A DNA stretch of 31,476 bases from Collinsella sp. TM09-10AT (GCF_003436275.1 NZ_QSOP01000024.1:1-31476), one strand, 5' to 3'. Positions 1 to 8,663 are shown, numbered from the stretch's first letter. Made by a program: numbers and translations. Notes: generated by a model from the letters alone, not told the origin.

Positions 1-165
1 GACACCGCCGAGTTCGCGATCCCCGGCCTTGACGACGAGTTCCGCGTCATCGTCTCCCCGTGGATCCTCTCCTCGCTGATCACCGATCGCCTTGCCGCTT
101 ACTACGAGACGGTCACCAAGCACAACCTCAACTACCGTCGCTACTATCACCAGTTCGACTACTAA
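1..165 (+). CDS. C-terminal fragment of a probable SIS-domain phosphosugar isomerase/deglycase (partial)
   Basis: The reading frame is open from the first base and stops at 163-165 (TAA), giving the last 54 residues of a protein that begins outside the window. The tail ends in ...NYRRYYHQFDY. This resembles the C-terminal signature (H-P-L-x-T-R-R-Y-x-x-x-x-x-Y type) of SIS-domain sugar-phosphate deglycases such as FrlB; that match is from memory of the family, not a search. The next gene is a FrlC-like epimerase in the same direction, only 73 nt away, which supports a role in catabolism of fructosamine-type (Amadori) compounds. With so little of the protein visible, another SIS-family isomerase is equally possible. 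Confidence 0.5.
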   Translation, partial: DTAEFAIPGLDDEFRVIVSPWILSSLITDRLAAYYETVTKHNLNYRRYYHQFDY

Positions 166-238
166 GAGCAAATAACGTTTGTGTAATCGGGCCTCGCTCC
201 TATATGGAACGGGGCCTCGCTTGGGTTGGAGAGTAATT

Positions 239-1075
239 ATGAGCTATCCCCAGCTTGCCGTCATGAATATCAGCCATCGTTATTTTGACCTTGAGGAGTT
301 CTTTTCTTCGGCGTCGGCTTCGGGCTACACGTGTTGCGAGCTTTGGACCGGGGCGATGCATCTGTATGTCGATTGCCATGGATACGATTCGCTCGAACGG
401 GTACGGGAGCTGTCGCAGCGGTATGGGGTTCGGATTGTGGGGCTTTGTCCCGAACAGAACAACCCCAAGCCGTGGAATATCGCGGCGCGCGGGAATGAGG
501 CGCGTGCCCGCACGCTCGCGTACTTTAAGAACGTTGTAGATATCGCGGCGGAACTTGGAGCCGAGCAGGTCATGGTCTCGAGCGGCTGGGCATTTTTGAA
601 CGAGCCGATCGAGGACGCGTGGGGTCGCAGCGCCTCGATGCTGCGTGCGATTGCCGAGCATGCGGGAGAGCGCGGCGTGCGACTGGTGCTCGAGGCCCTA
701 CAGCCGGTTGAGTCGATGATCGTGAACTCGGCGGCCGACACGAAGCGCATGATCGAGGCAGTTGATCATCCGGCACTTAAGGCGTGTCTGGATTTGGGCG
801 CTATGGCGGTGGCAGGGGATACCATCGACGATTATTTCGATCTGCTTGGCGATGATGTCGCCCACGTGCATTTTGTCGATGTTGCGGCAGATGGCACGAC
901 GCATCTTGCCTGGGGTGACGGCGACCGCGATATGCGCGCCGACCTGGATAGGCTGGTGGCGCGCGGCTATCGCGGAGTTGTTTCGGCCGAGACCTATGAC
1001 TGGCGCTATTTTGCCGACCCCGCAGCTGCCGATGCGCAGGTAATGGCAGAGTATCGTCGTGCGATTGGCGTCTAG
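239..1075 (+). CDS. Sugar-phosphate isomerase/epimerase, FrlC-like (TIM barrel, AP-endonuclease 2 fold)
   Basis: The 278-residue protein starts at ATG 239, with a GGAGAG ribosome-binding site at 228-233. A frame extending upstream to a TTG at 179 has no such signal. The xylose-isomerase-like TIM-barrel pattern is visible: an acidic metal ligand in VLEALQPVES, the CLDLGAMAV strand, HVHFVDV with a His-x-His pair, and a final acidic strand in VSAETYDW. Length and strand order match E. coli FrlC (about 276 residues), which interconverts fructoselysine and psicoselysine. Together with the upstream SIS-domain fragment this suggests a frl-like pair, but the substrate cannot be read from sequence; a tagatose or psicose epimerase is an alternative. 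Confidence 0.75.
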   Translation: MSYPQLAVMNISHRYFDLEEFFSSASASGYTCCELWTGAMHLYVDCHGYDSLERVRELSQRYGVRIVGLCPEQNNPKPWNIAARGNEARARTLAYFKNVVDIAAELGAEQVMVSSGWAFLNEPIEDAWGRSASMLRAIAEHAGERGVRLVLEALQPVESMIVNSAADTKRMIEAVDHPALKACLDLGAMAVAGDTIDDYFDLLGDDVAHVHFVDVAADGTTHLAWGDGDRDMRADLDRLVARGYRGVVSAETYDWRYFADPAAADAQVMAEYRRAIGV

Positions 1076-1245
1076 GTGGGGTTGGGTTGCGACAATCCGC
1101 TCCTATGTTTCCAAATGAATACGGTGTGAGCCGAGGAGGACGATTCTCCCCGCAAACACTCTAGTATGCTAAAGTACCCAGAAGACCGGCGAAGCTATGC
1201 CGGTCTTCTGCTCTATATGAAACACAGCATGAGGAGGCTCATCAG
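1076..1245 (+). promoter_or_regulatory. his operon leader: weak -10-like site and a strong hairpin
   Basis: This 170-bp gap precedes the his cluster. A possible -10 hexamer TATGCT lies at 1165-1170, without a convincing -35. Just downstream is a perfect 11-bp inverted repeat, AGAAGACCGGC (1180-1190) and its complement (1199-1209), with an 8-nt loop. No U-tract follows, so it is not a standard intrinsic terminator. A clear ribosome-binding site GAGGAGG at 1231-1237 precedes the ATG. No T-box consensus or His-codon-rich leader peptide was seen. The hairpin could terminate or attenuate transcription or stabilise the mRNA end; its role is undetermined. Confidence 0.45.
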
Positions 1246-2961
1246 ATGACGGCCACACCGTGGGGATTCCGGGACATATTGCCCGAGGAGGCTCAGGCGC
1301 GCGAGGAGATTGCGCTGACGGTGAAGGGCTGCTTCAGGGAGCATCATTACCTTCCGGTCGAGACGCCGCTACTCGAGGACAAGGGTTCGCTCGAGGAAGG
1401 CGGCCGCATCGCGGACACGCCGTTTAAGCTCTTTGATGACGACGGTCGCCTGCTGGTGGTCCGTCCCGACAACACGCTGCCGATCGTGCGCTTGGTTTCG
1501 ACCCGCATGCACGCGGCCGATCTGCCGCTGCGTCTGCGCTACGAGGCGCCGGTGGTTCGTGAGTGTCAGCGAAATGCCGGTGGTTCGCGCCAGTTTACAC
1601 AGTTGGGCTTTGAGCTTATCGGCGCGGGCGATACCGCGGGCGATGTCGAGATCGTCTCGCTCGTGGCCGAGGCCGTGCGCAAGCTGGCACTGCCCGATGC
1701 GCGCATTATCGCAGGTAGCGTGCGTCCGTTTAAGGAGCTGCTCGCGGCGTGCGAGGATCGCGAGCTGGCCGCCGAGGCCTTGCGCTGTGTGCACGCCAAC
1801 GACTTTGTGGGGCTCGATGCCCGCGTGACGGCAAGCGCCGAGTCCGATGCCGTCAAGGCCGCCATTAGCGAGCTGCCGCGCCTACACGGCGGTGCCGAGG
1901 TACTCGACCGCGTCGATGTGCTTCTGGCGGCGGCGGGCATTGTCGCGCCGCTCACGCGCGAGCTGCGCGCCCTGGTCGAGGGCCTGGCTCCCGAGGACGC
2001 CCAGGTGCTGTCGTTCGACTTCTCCATCATGAACTCGTTCGATTACTACACGGGTCTGGTCTTTAAGGCCTATGCCGGTGGCTTGCCCGATCCGGTCGGT
2101 TCGGGTGGACGCTACGACTCCATCTTTACCGGCGCATTTGGCGACGGCATCGAGGTACCGGCGGCGGGTTTCGCCTTTTCGCTCGAGCGTCTGGAGGCTG
2201 CGCACACCTCGGCCGAGGACGCTGCTTCCGATGGCGATCGCGCCGCGGGCCGTGGCGCCGAGGGTCCGCTGCGCATTGCCGTGCCCAAGGGCTCGCTCAA
2301 GGTCGACACGCTCGACGTGCTCGAGGCCGCGGGCTTGGATGTCTCGGAGCTGCGCGATCCCGGCCGTCACCTGATCGTGCGCGGCCGCGACACGCGTGCC
2401 GGCGAGGGCGCGGTCGGAGATATCGAGTTTGTCATCGTGCGTCCCAGCGATGCGCCCGCCTTTGTGGGCTGTGGCGGTGCCGACTGCGGCATCTGCGGTT
2501 GGGACTCGCTTATCGAGGCAGACCTCAACCTGCTGCAGCTGGTCGATCTGGGCTACGGCCTGTGCACTTTCATTGAGGCGGAGCCCGCGTGGCGCGCCGG
2601 CCAGGCCGAGCGCAACTATGCCCGTCGCGGGTCGCTTCGCGTGGCCACCAAGTATCCGCGCATCGCGAGCGCCTGGTATGCCGAGCGCGGTGTGAACGCC
2701 GATATCGTCTCGCTGCACGGTAACATTGAGCTGGGTCCCATCGTCGGCATGACCGATCGCATCGTGGATATTACCGCCACGGGCGCCACGCTGCGCGATA
2801 ACGACCTCGTTATTACTGGTCGCATTATGGACTGCACGGCCCGCTTCTTTGTCAATCCGGGTGCCGCACGTCTGGATCCGCGCGTACGCAATCTGGCAGA
2901 TCGCTTGGCGGCAGCCGTGAAGGACAAGCATTTTGAGCCCGTTGCGGGCTCGGCACAATAG
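1246..2961 (+). CDS. hisZG: Fused HisZ-HisG: ATP phosphoribosyltransferase regulatory and catalytic subunits
   Basis: This 571-residue protein joins two proteins that are normally separate. Residues 1 to about 320 are HisZ, a catalytically inactive histidyl-tRNA-synthetase-like subunit (opening WGFRDILPEEA, motif-2-like RYEAPVVREC, SGGRYD near residue 287). A low-complexity linker (about 320-340) leads to short-form HisG (about 341-571), which starts LRIAVPKGSL and carries the PRPP-binding DITATGATLR at 508-517. Short HisG lacks the C-terminal ACT-like regulatory domain and needs HisZ for activity, so the fusion provides a self-contained first enzyme of histidine synthesis (ATP + PRPP to phosphoribosyl-ATP). 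There is no stop or frameshift in the linker. A GAGGAGG site 8 nt upstream fixes the start. Confidence 0.92.
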   Translation: MTATPWGFRDILPEEAQAREEIALTVKGCFREHHYLPVETPLLEDKGSLEEGGRIADTPFKLFDDDGRLLVVRPDNTLPIVRLVSTRMHAADLPLRLRYEAPVVRECQRNAGGSRQFTQLGFELIGAGDTAGDVEIVSLVAEAVRKLALPDARIIAGSVRPFKELLAACEDRELAAEALRCVHANDFVGLDARVTASAESDAVKAAISELPRLHGGAEVLDRVDVLLAAAGIVAPLTRELRALVEGLAPEDAQVLSFDFSIMNSFDYYTGLVFKAYAGGLPDPVGSGGRYDSIFTGAFGDGIEVPAAGFAFSLERLEAAHTSAEDAASDGDRAAGRGAEGPLRIAVPKGSLKVDTLDVLEAAGLDVSELRDPGRHLIVRGRDTRAGEGAVGDIEFVIVRPSDAPAFVGCGGADCGICGWDSLIEADLNLLQLVDLGYGLCTFIEAEPAWRAGQAERNYARRGSLRVATKYPRIASAWYAERGVNADIVSLHGNIELGPIVGMTDRIVDITATGATLRDNDLVITGRIMDCTARFFVNPGAARLDPRVRNLADRLAAAVKDKHFEPVAGSAQ

Positions 2962-2988
2962 CGCGAGCACGCACGGGCGCCCCAACGT

Positions 2989-3033
2989 CCGGGCGGCGGG
3001 CCGACTGGCGCCGCCGCCCGGTCTCTCGTTTTT
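2989..3033 (+). terminator. Rho-independent terminator or attenuator between hisZG and hisD
   Basis: A perfect 11-bp GC-rich stem pairs CCGGGCGGCGG (2989-2999) with CCGCCGCCCGG (3011-3021). It is followed by a pyrimidine-rich run ending in TTTTT at 3029-3033. The structure sits inside the his cluster, 28 bp after the hisZG stop and about 33 bp before hisD, so it may set the hisZG:hisD ratio or mark the end of a separate hisZG transcript. Confidence 0.7.
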
Positions 3034-3066
3034 CGAACACAACCTCGACCGATAGGGGATACCGAA

Positions 3067-4503
3067 ATGAAGACCATCAAGCTTGCTCCCGGTGAGCGCC
3101 TCGTTACCAACCAGCTCAACCGTAAGGGCGTGCTGCCGCAAAACATCGTCGACGCCGCTCGCGATATCGTGGCCAACGTGCGTGCCAACGGCGATGCCGC
3201 GGTGCGCGATTACTGCCAGCGTTTTGACGGTGTTGAGCTGCAGAGCTTCCGTCTTCCGCAGGAGCAGATCGATGCCGCGCTCGAAGGCCTCGATCCGGCC
3301 TTTGTCGCCGCGCTCGAAAAGGCTGCGCGCCAGATTCGCGAGTTCCACCAGCGCGAGGTCGAGCAGAGCTGGTTTACCACGCGCCCGGACGGCACGATGC
3401 TCGGCGTTAAGGTGACCCCGCTTGCTGCGGCCGGCATCTACGTGCCGGGCGGTCGCGCGCAGTACCCTTCCACCGTGCTTATGAACGCCATTCCCGCCAA
3501 GGTTGCCGGCGTTGAGCGCGTGGTCATGGTGACCCCGCCGCAAAAGGATGGACTGATTAGCCCGTATACGCTCGCGGCGGCCAAGCTCGGCGGCGTGGAC
3601 GAAATCTATATGGTGGGCGGCGCCCAGGCCGTGGCCGCGCTGGCGTACGGTACCGAGACCATTCCGCGCGTCGACAAAATCACCGGCCCGGGCAACGCCT
3701 TTGTTGCCGCTGCCAAGCAGATTGTCTCGGGTGACGTGGGTATCGACATGGTCGCCGGTCCCTCCGAGGTCTGCGTGCTGGCCGATGCCACGGCCAAGCC
3801 TATGGTGGTCGCGGCCGACCTGATGGCTCAGGCCGAGCACGATCCGCTGGCGGCCTGCTATCTGGTGACCTGCGACGAGCAGTTTGCGCGTGAGGTCGAG
3901 GCGGGTATCGACATTCTGGTAGCGCAGTCCCCGCGTGCCGAGATTACGTGCGCTTCGCTCGATAACGAAGGCGCCATCGTGGTGGCCGCCGACATGGCGG
4001 CCGCCGTCGAGGCCGTGAACACCGTGGCGCCCGAGCACCTTGAGCTGCACTGCAAGGATGCGATGGGCCTGCTCGGCGGCATTCGCAACGCCGGCGCCAT
4101 CTTTGTGGGCGCTTGGAGCTCCGAGCCGCTCGGCGATTACGTTGCCGGTCCCAACCACACGTTGCCGACCGGCGGCACGGCCATGTTCTCCAACCCGCTT
4201 TCGGTCGAAGAGTTCGTTAAGCGCTCGAGCGTTATATGCTATACGCCCGAGGGCCTGCTCTCCGACGCTCCCGCTACGCAGCGTCTGGCCGAGGCCGAGG
4301 GCCTGTGGGCGCACGCGCTTTCGGCCGCACTGCGTCGCCGCGTGTTGGAGCAGGGCGAGGATGCCGTGAGCGCCGAGTCGCTCGCCGCGGCCGACCTGAC
4401 CAAGGTTGCCTGGCCGGGCGACGCCGTGGCGACGGTTGCCGAGGGCGTGGACCTGGCGGCTGCAGGCGCAGATGGCGCTGGCGTAACCGGCGGGGAGGCC
4501 TAA
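3067..4503 (+). CDS. hisD: Histidinol dehydrogenase
   Basis: The 478-residue protein carries the last two oxidation steps of the pathway, histidinol to histidinal to histidine, using NAD+ and a zinc ion (EC 1.1.1.23). The family signature is seen around residues 203-235 (KITGPGNAF ... [11 protein letters not shown]). Expected zinc ligands and catalytic residues are present: Q255 and H258 (AQAEHD), D357 ([10 protein letters not shown]) and the general-base region E323-H324 (APEHLEL). The C-terminus has about 40 extra Ala/Gly/Val-rich residues beyond the usual end, probably a harmless tail. It is followed after 1 nt by hisC, implying translational coupling. Confidence 0.97.
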   Translation: MKTIKLAPGERLVTNQLNRKGVLPQNIVDAARDIVANVRANGDAAVRDYCQRFDGVELQSFRLPQEQIDAALEGLDPAFVAALEKAARQIREFHQREVEQSWFTTRPDGTMLGVKVTPLAAAGIYVPGGRAQYPSTVLMNAIPAKVAGVERVVMVTPPQKDGLISPYTLAAAKLGGVDEIYMVGGAQAVAALAYGTETIPRVDKITGPGNAFVAAAKQIVSGDVGIDMVAGPSEVCVLADATAKPMVVAADLMAQAEHDPLAACYLVTCDEQFAREVEAGIDILVAQSPRAEITCASLDNEGAIVVAADMAAAVEAVNTVAPEHLELHCKDAMGLLGGIRNAGAIFVGAWSSEPLGDYVAGPNHTLPTGGTAMFSNPLSVEEFVKRSSVICYTPEGLLSDAPATQRLAEAEGLWAHALSAALRRRVLEQGEDAVSAESLAAADLTKVAWPGDAVATVAEGVDLAAAGADGAGVTGGEA

Positions 4504-4504
4504 T

Positions 4505-5620
4505 ATGGCCGAACTCACGCCTCGCATGAAGGAGCTCGTCCAGCCTTACCTGGCCGGTATTGAGCCCTACGATCCCATCTTTACGCCCACGCGCATCAAC
4601 CTTTCGGCCAACGAGAACACCTATCCCGTGCCGGCTGGCGTGCGCGAGGCGGTCGACGCCGCCCTGGCTGCCACGCCGCTCAACCGCTATCCCGATCCCA
4701 TGTCCAACGATCTGCGCGACGAGCTTGCCGCTTGGCATGGTGTGGCGCGCGAGAATGTCTGCGTGGGCAACGGCGGCGACGAGCTGCTCTATAACTACCT
4801 GTTGGCGTTTGGCGGCGCGGGACGGACCCTGCTCAACTGCCCGCCGTGCTTTAGCGAGTATGCGTTCTTTGCGTCGCTCTGCCAGACCGAGGTGCGCGAC
4901 GTGTGGCGCGACCCCGCGACCTTTGAGCTCGATCAGACCGCCGTGCTTGCGGCGGCGCCGGAGTGCAACCTCGCCATCGTGACCTCGCCCAACAATCCCA
5001 CGGGCGACGTGGCGCCGCTCGACTTTGTTGCGGCGCTGTGCGATGCGTGCCCCGGCATGGTCATGGTCGACGAGGCCTACGTTGAGTTTGCGGATGATTC
5101 GTTTGGCGCGGCCACCACGGCGCAGGGGCTTATCGCCGGGCATCCCAACCTGGTGATTTTGCACACGCTGTCCAAGGCGTTTGGCGCCGCCGGTACGCGC
5201 CTGGGCTACGTGATCGCTGCGCCCGAGGTTATCGACGTGTTCGCGGCGATTCGCCAGATCTATTCGGTCAACGTACTGAGCCAGGCGGCAGCACTTGCCT
5301 GCGTGCGTGCCCGTGATACCTATGCGCCCGTGGTGGCGCAGGTCGCATCCGAGCGCGAGCGCGAGCTGGCCGCCCTGCGCGCGATGGCTGCCGAGGGCCT
5401 GCCCGTGGAGGCGTGGCCGAGCGCGGCGAACTTTCTGCTCGTACGCACGCCGCATGCCACGCGCGTACGCGAGCGTCTGCGCGACGAGTATTCGATTTTG
5501 GTGCGCGACTTCAGCTATGCGCCGGGGCTTGCGGACTGCCTACGCATTACCGTGGGTACGCCGCGGGAAAACGACGAGGTGCTGGCTGCGTTTGCCGCGC
5601 TGGTGAAGGAGGAGATGTAG
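4505..5620 (+). CDS. hisC: Histidinol-phosphate aminotransferase
   Basis: A 371-residue PLP enzyme of aminotransferase class I/II. It transfers an amino group from glutamate to imidazole-acetol phosphate (EC 2.6.1.9). Visible motifs are NLSANENTYP near residues 32-41, SPNNPTG at 161-167, the cofactor-contacting VDEAYVEF at 188-195, and the Schiff-base lysine K224 in HTLSKAFGAAGTRLGY. The start lies 1 nt after the hisD stop, and its stop directly abuts the hisB ATG, so hisD-hisC-hisB are tightly coupled. Length matches the family. Confidence 0.96.
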   Translation: MAELTPRMKELVQPYLAGIEPYDPIFTPTRINLSANENTYPVPAGVREAVDAALAATPLNRYPDPMSNDLRDELAAWHGVARENVCVGNGGDELLYNYLLAFGGAGRTLLNCPPCFSEYAFFASLCQTEVRDVWRDPATFELDQTAVLAAAPECNLAIVTSPNNPTGDVAPLDFVAALCDACPGMVMVDEAYVEFADDSFGAATTAQGLIAGHPNLVILHTLSKAFGAAGTRLGYVIAAPEVIDVFAAIRQIYSVNVLSQAAALACVRARDTYAPVVAQVASERERELAALRAMAAEGLPVEAWPSAANFLLVRTPHATRVRERLRDEYSILVRDFSYAPGLADCLRITVGTPRENDEVLAAFAALVKEEM

Positions 5621-6208
5621 ATGAGCCGTTATGCCGAGGTAACCCGTAAGACGGGGGAGACCGATATTGTCGTCAAGCTCGACCTGGATGGAACCGGTAC
5701 GTGCGATATCTCGACCGGCGTGCCGTTTTTCGACCACATGCTCAACGCTTTTGGCCGCCATGGTCTGTTCGATCTGACGGTGCACGCGGTGGGCGACGTG
5801 GAAGTCGACGCGCACCACACCGTCGAGGACACGGGTATTGTGCTGGGCGAGGCTTTCTGTCAGGCGCTGGGCGACAAGACGGGCATTACACGCTTTGCCG
5901 ATGCGGCGATCGCCATGGACGAGACGCTCGTGATGGCCGCCGTTGACATCTCGGGTCGTGGGCAGGCCTACTGCGAGCTGCCCGTGCCGACTGAGCGCGT
6001 GGGCAGCTTTGATACCGAGCTGGCCGTCGAGTTCTTCTATGCCTTTGCGCGCGATGCCAAGCTCACGCTGCACGTGCGCGAGCTGGCGGGCGGCAATTCG
6101 CACCACATTATCGAGGCCGCCTTTAAGGCCGTGGGCCGCACGATGCGCCGCGCCTGCGAACTCGATCCCCGCGTGCAGGGTATCCCCAGCACCAAGGGCT
6201 CGCTGTAA
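5621..6208 (+). CDS. hisB: Imidazoleglycerol-phosphate dehydratase
   Basis: The 195-residue monofunctional form dehydrates imidazole-glycerol phosphate to imidazole-acetol phosphate (EC 4.2.1.19). Both duplicated metal-binding motifs are present: DAHHTVEDTG (H65, H66, E69) and GGNSHHIIEAAFKA near residue 150, with FFDHML near 36-41. There is no N-terminal histidinol-phosphatase domain as in enterobacterial HisB, so a separate phosphatase is needed; the PHP gene at 9590-10501 is the candidate. The ATG immediately follows the hisC stop codon. Confidence 0.97.
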   Translation: MSRYAEVTRKTGETDIVVKLDLDGTGTCDISTGVPFFDHMLNAFGRHGLFDLTVHAVGDVEVDAHHTVEDTGIVLGEAFCQALGDKTGITRFADAAIAMDETLVMAAVDISGRGQAYCELPVPTERVGSFDTELAVEFFYAFARDAKLTLHVRELAGGNSHHIIEAAFKAVGRTMRRACELDPRVQGIPSTKGSL

Positions 6209-6221
6209 CCGTCACAAGGGT

Positions 6222-6262
6222 AAAACCACCACGAAGATGCCTGTCCTCTTTGTGGTGGTTTT
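6222..6262. terminator. Strong A/T-flanked hairpin between hisB and hisH
   Basis: AAAACCACCACGAAG (6222-6236) pairs with 6248-6262 over 15 bp with one G-U pair and an 11-nt loop. The A-run before and U-run after the stem give it the form of a bidirectional intrinsic terminator, though only four Ts follow. It lies 14 bp after hisB and 26 bp before the hisH start, inside the cluster, so partial termination or mRNA stabilisation is as likely as full termination. Confidence 0.55.
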
Positions 6263-6287
6263 GGATGATGAGAAGTGGAGGGGTCGC

Positions 6288-6989
6288 GTGGGCGAACCGA
6301 AGATCGTGGTGGTCGACTACCACAAGGGCAACTTGTCGAGCGTCGTGCGCGGGCTTGCGCGCGCCGGTGCTGCCGCCTGCACGTCGGACGATCCGGAGCA
6401 GATCCGCAACGCCGACGGCCTGGTCATCCCGGGCGTGGGTGCGTTCTATGACGCGATCGCCTTTATGCGTCAGAGCGGCGAGGAGGTGGCCGTGCTCGAT
6501 GCCGTTGCCGCCGGAACTCCGCTGCTCGGCATCTGCCTGGGCCTTCAGCTGTTTTTTGAGCGCGGCAACGAGGGCGTGCCTGCGAACGAGGACGCGGACG
6601 CGGACGACGATGCCTCCGAGCAGGCCGGTGGTCCCTGGGTCGATGGCCTGGGCATCATGCGTGGCTCGTGCACGCACCTGGAGTCGAGCCGTCTGAAGGT
6701 CCCGCACGTGGGCTGGGACCAGGTGCGCATGACGCCCGCCGGTGCGGCCGATCCGTTGCTTGCCGGTTTTGCCGAGGGCGCCAACATGTATTTCACTCAC
6801 AGCTACGCGGTGGCCGACGACGTCGATGCCGCCGATGTGTTGGCGCGCACGCACTATACACGGAGCTTCCCGTGCATCGTGCGCCACGGCAACGTGTGGG
6901 GCTGCCAGTTCCATCCCGAGAAATCCTCTGCGCTGGGTCAGCGCATCCTTAAGAACTTCGTGAGCATCGTCGAGGGGGCCGGCCGATGA
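6288..6989 (+). CDS. hisH: Imidazole glycerol phosphate synthase, glutamine amidotransferase subunit
   Basis: HisH releases ammonia from glutamine and channels it to HisF. The start chosen is GTG 6288, because GGAGGGG lies just upstream (6277-6283) and the protein then opens with the conserved IVVVDYHKGN; the frame is open further upstream only as overlap with hisB. The class I amidotransferase triad is present: C83 (LLGICLGLQLFF) and H209/E211 (CQFHPEKS). The 233-residue protein is longer than the usual ~200 because of an Asp/Glu-rich insertion at about residues 94-116, between the nucleophile elbow and GLGIMRG. The stop overlaps the hisA start (ATGA). Confidence 0.94.
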   Translation: MGEPKIVVVDYHKGNLSSVVRGLARAGAAACTSDDPEQIRNADGLVIPGVGAFYDAIAFMRQSGEEVAVLDAVAAGTPLLGICLGLQLFFERGNEGVPANEDADADDDASEQAGGPWVDGLGIMRGSCTHLESSRLKVPHVGWDQVRMTPAGAADPLLAGFAEGANMYFTHSYAVADDVDAADVLARTHYTRSFPCIVRHGNVWGCQFHPEKSSALGQRILKNFVSIVEGAGR

Positions 6990-7729
6990 TTCTGTTTCCC
7001 GCAATCGATTTGATCGGCGGCAAGGTCGTGCGCCTGGAGCGCGGCGACCGGAGCCGCTGTAAGGTGTATTCTGACGACCCCGTGGCCGTTGCCCGCTCCT
7101 TTGCCGAGCAGGGCGCGAGCTGGGTGCACGTCGTCGACCTGTCCGCTGCCTTTGGCGAGGACGAGGACGCGTGCGCTGCCAACTTGGCAGCGATTAAGGC
7201 CATCTGCGGCGTCGACGGTCTGTCCGCGGACGTGGGCGGCGGCGTTCGTTCGCTCGCGCGCATCGACGAGCTGGCCGGCTACGGCGCGCGTCGCATCGCG
7301 CTAGGCACGGTGCTCGTGACCGAGCCGGGATTTGCCGAGGTGGCGGCGCAAGGCTTTGGCGAGTTACTGGTGGCAGACATTGCCGCCCGTGACGGCCAGG
7401 TCAAGGTGAATGGTTGGCGCGACGGCGCGGGTGTGGCGCTCGACGACGCCGTGGCGCAGCTCACCGAGCTGGGCTTTAAGCATCTGGTGTATACCGACAT
7501 CGCGCGCGATGGCATGCAGACGGGCATCGACGTGGCGGCGTATCGCCATGTGGCCGAGGTCGCGGGCTTTCCCGTCGTGGCTTCGGGCGGCATCTCGACG
7601 CTCGACGATATCCGCGCACTGGCCGCGGTGGGCGAGGATGCCATCGAGGGTGCCATTACCGGTCGTGCGCTCTACGAGGGCAACTTTACGCTGGCCCAGG
7701 CGTTGGCCGCCGCCCGAGGGAAGGAGTAG
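6986..7729 (+). CDS. hisA: ProFAR isomerase (phosphoribosylformimino-AICAR-phosphate isomerase)
   Basis: A 247-residue (beta-alpha)8-barrel enzyme that isomerises ProFAR to PRFAR (EC 5.3.1.16). The catalytic aspartates are recognisable: D8 in LFPAIDLIGGKVVRL and a second in the TDIARDGMQTG stretch; half-barrel phosphate-binding loops appear in DVGGGVR and ASGGIS. In some actinobacteria a PriA variant also performs the TrpF reaction; whether this is HisA or PriA cannot be settled here. ATG overlaps the hisH stop by 4 nt. Confidence 0.94.
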   Translation: MILFPAIDLIGGKVVRLERGDRSRCKVYSDDPVAVARSFAEQGASWVHVVDLSAAFGEDEDACAANLAAIKAICGVDGLSADVGGGVRSLARIDELAGYGARRIALGTVLVTEPGFAEVAAQGFGELLVADIAARDGQVKVNGWRDGAGVALDDAVAQLTELGFKHLVYTDIARDGMQTGIDVAAYRHVAEVAGFPVVASGGISTLDDIRALAAVGEDAIEGAITGRALYEGNFTLAQALAAARGKE

Positions 7730-7732
7730 CCC

Positions 7733-8515
7733 ATGCTTGCCAAACGCGTGATTCCCTGTCTGGATGTTAAGGACGGCCGCGTGGTCAAGGGCGTCAACTT
7801 TGTGAGCCTGCGCGATGCTGGCGACCCGGTGGAGCTGGCGCGCGCCTACGACCGCGAGGGTGCAGACGAGGTCGTCTTCCTGGACATTACCGCGACGAGC
7901 GACAACCGCGCGACGACCATCGAGATGGCGGCGCACGCGGCCGAGGAGCTCGTTATTCCCTATACCGTGGGCGGCGGTTTCCGCGACTTGGCGGGCATGC
8001 GAACCATGGTTGCCGCCGGTGCCGACAAGGTGTCGCTTAACTCTGCCGCCGTGCGCGATCCGTCGTTGATCAGCCAGGCCGCCGCGGCGTTTGGCAGCCA
8101 GGCCGTGGTCGTGGCGATTGATGCCAAGCGCGTGGGCCTGCCCGGTCAGCCGGATGCCGACAAGTGGGAGGTCTTCACGGCGGGCGGTCGCAACGCCACG
8201 GGTATCGATGCGGTGGCGTGGGCCGAGGAAGCGGCTCGTCGCGGCGCCGGTGAGATCTTGCTCACCAGCATGGATCGCGACGGCACCAAGGCTGGCTTCG
8301 ACCTGGCACTCACCCGCGCCGTGGCGCGCGCGGTGCCGATCCCGGTGATCGCAAGCGGCGGCGTGGGCACGCTCGAGCATTTTGCCGAGGGCGTGATCGA
8401 GGGCGAGGCCGATGCCGTGCTGGCGGCCAGCGTCTTTCACTTTGGAACTTTCAGCATTCGCCAGGTGAAGGAGTATATGGCCAGCCAAGGCATCCCTGTG
8501 AGGCTGGACTTCTAG
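7733..8515 (+). CDS. hisF: Imidazole glycerol phosphate synthase, cyclase subunit
   Basis: The 260-residue barrel partner of HisH converts PRFAR and ammonia to imidazole-glycerol phosphate and AICAR. Key elements: catalytic Asp in [15 protein letters not shown] near residue 11, the second catalytic Asp in [13 protein letters not shown], the phosphate-binding SGGVGT loop, and the family C-terminus. It begins 3 nt after hisA. It is the last gene before a 136-bp gap holding a palindrome, so a transcript end or processing point here is plausible. Confidence 0.97.
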   Translation: MLAKRVIPCLDVKDGRVVKGVNFVSLRDAGDPVELARAYDREGADEVVFLDITATSDNRATTIEMAAHAAEELVIPYTVGGGFRDLAGMRTMVAAGADKVSLNSAAVRDPSLISQAAAAFGSQAVVVAIDAKRVGLPGQPDADKWEVFTAGGRNATGIDAVAWAEEAARRGAGEILLTSMDRDGTKAGFDLALTRAVARAVPIPVIASGGVGTLEHFAEGVIEGEADAVLAASVFHFGTFSIRQVKEYMASQGIPVRLDF

Positions 8516-8524
8516 TGCTGCGGC

Positions 8525-8618
8525 TTGCCCAGGCACCGCATCTTGCCGCTCAAACCGTCGCTCGCGTACCAAAGTACGCGTCGCTCCTCTTTCGCGACAA
8601 CCTGCGGCACCTGGACAA
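8525..8618. repeat. 94-bp imperfect palindromic element between hisF and hisI
   Basis: The outer arms 8525-8540 and 8603-8618 are reverse complements at 13 of 16 positions. The inner arms CGCGTAC (8563-8569) and GTACGCG (8574-8580) are perfect around a CAAA loop. Both pairs share the same centre (8571.5), so the whole block folds into one long hairpin. There is no U-tract. This is REP- or MITE-like, and it interrupts an otherwise tightly packed his cluster. Confidence 0.6.
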
Positions 8619-8663
8619 CCCTCGCCGACCTGCGATGTTTACGGTAATTACTTGGGAGAAATG

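Noticed and set aside
1076..1245. T-box riboswitch for histidine
   Set aside because: The conserved T-box antiterminator core and specifier-loop architecture are not visible in this short leader.
1882..4527. Very long open frame (881 codons) on the minus strand across hisZG and hisD
   Set aside because: It is antisense to two clear his genes and has the low-complexity composition typical of high-GC shadow frames; no start signal or family.
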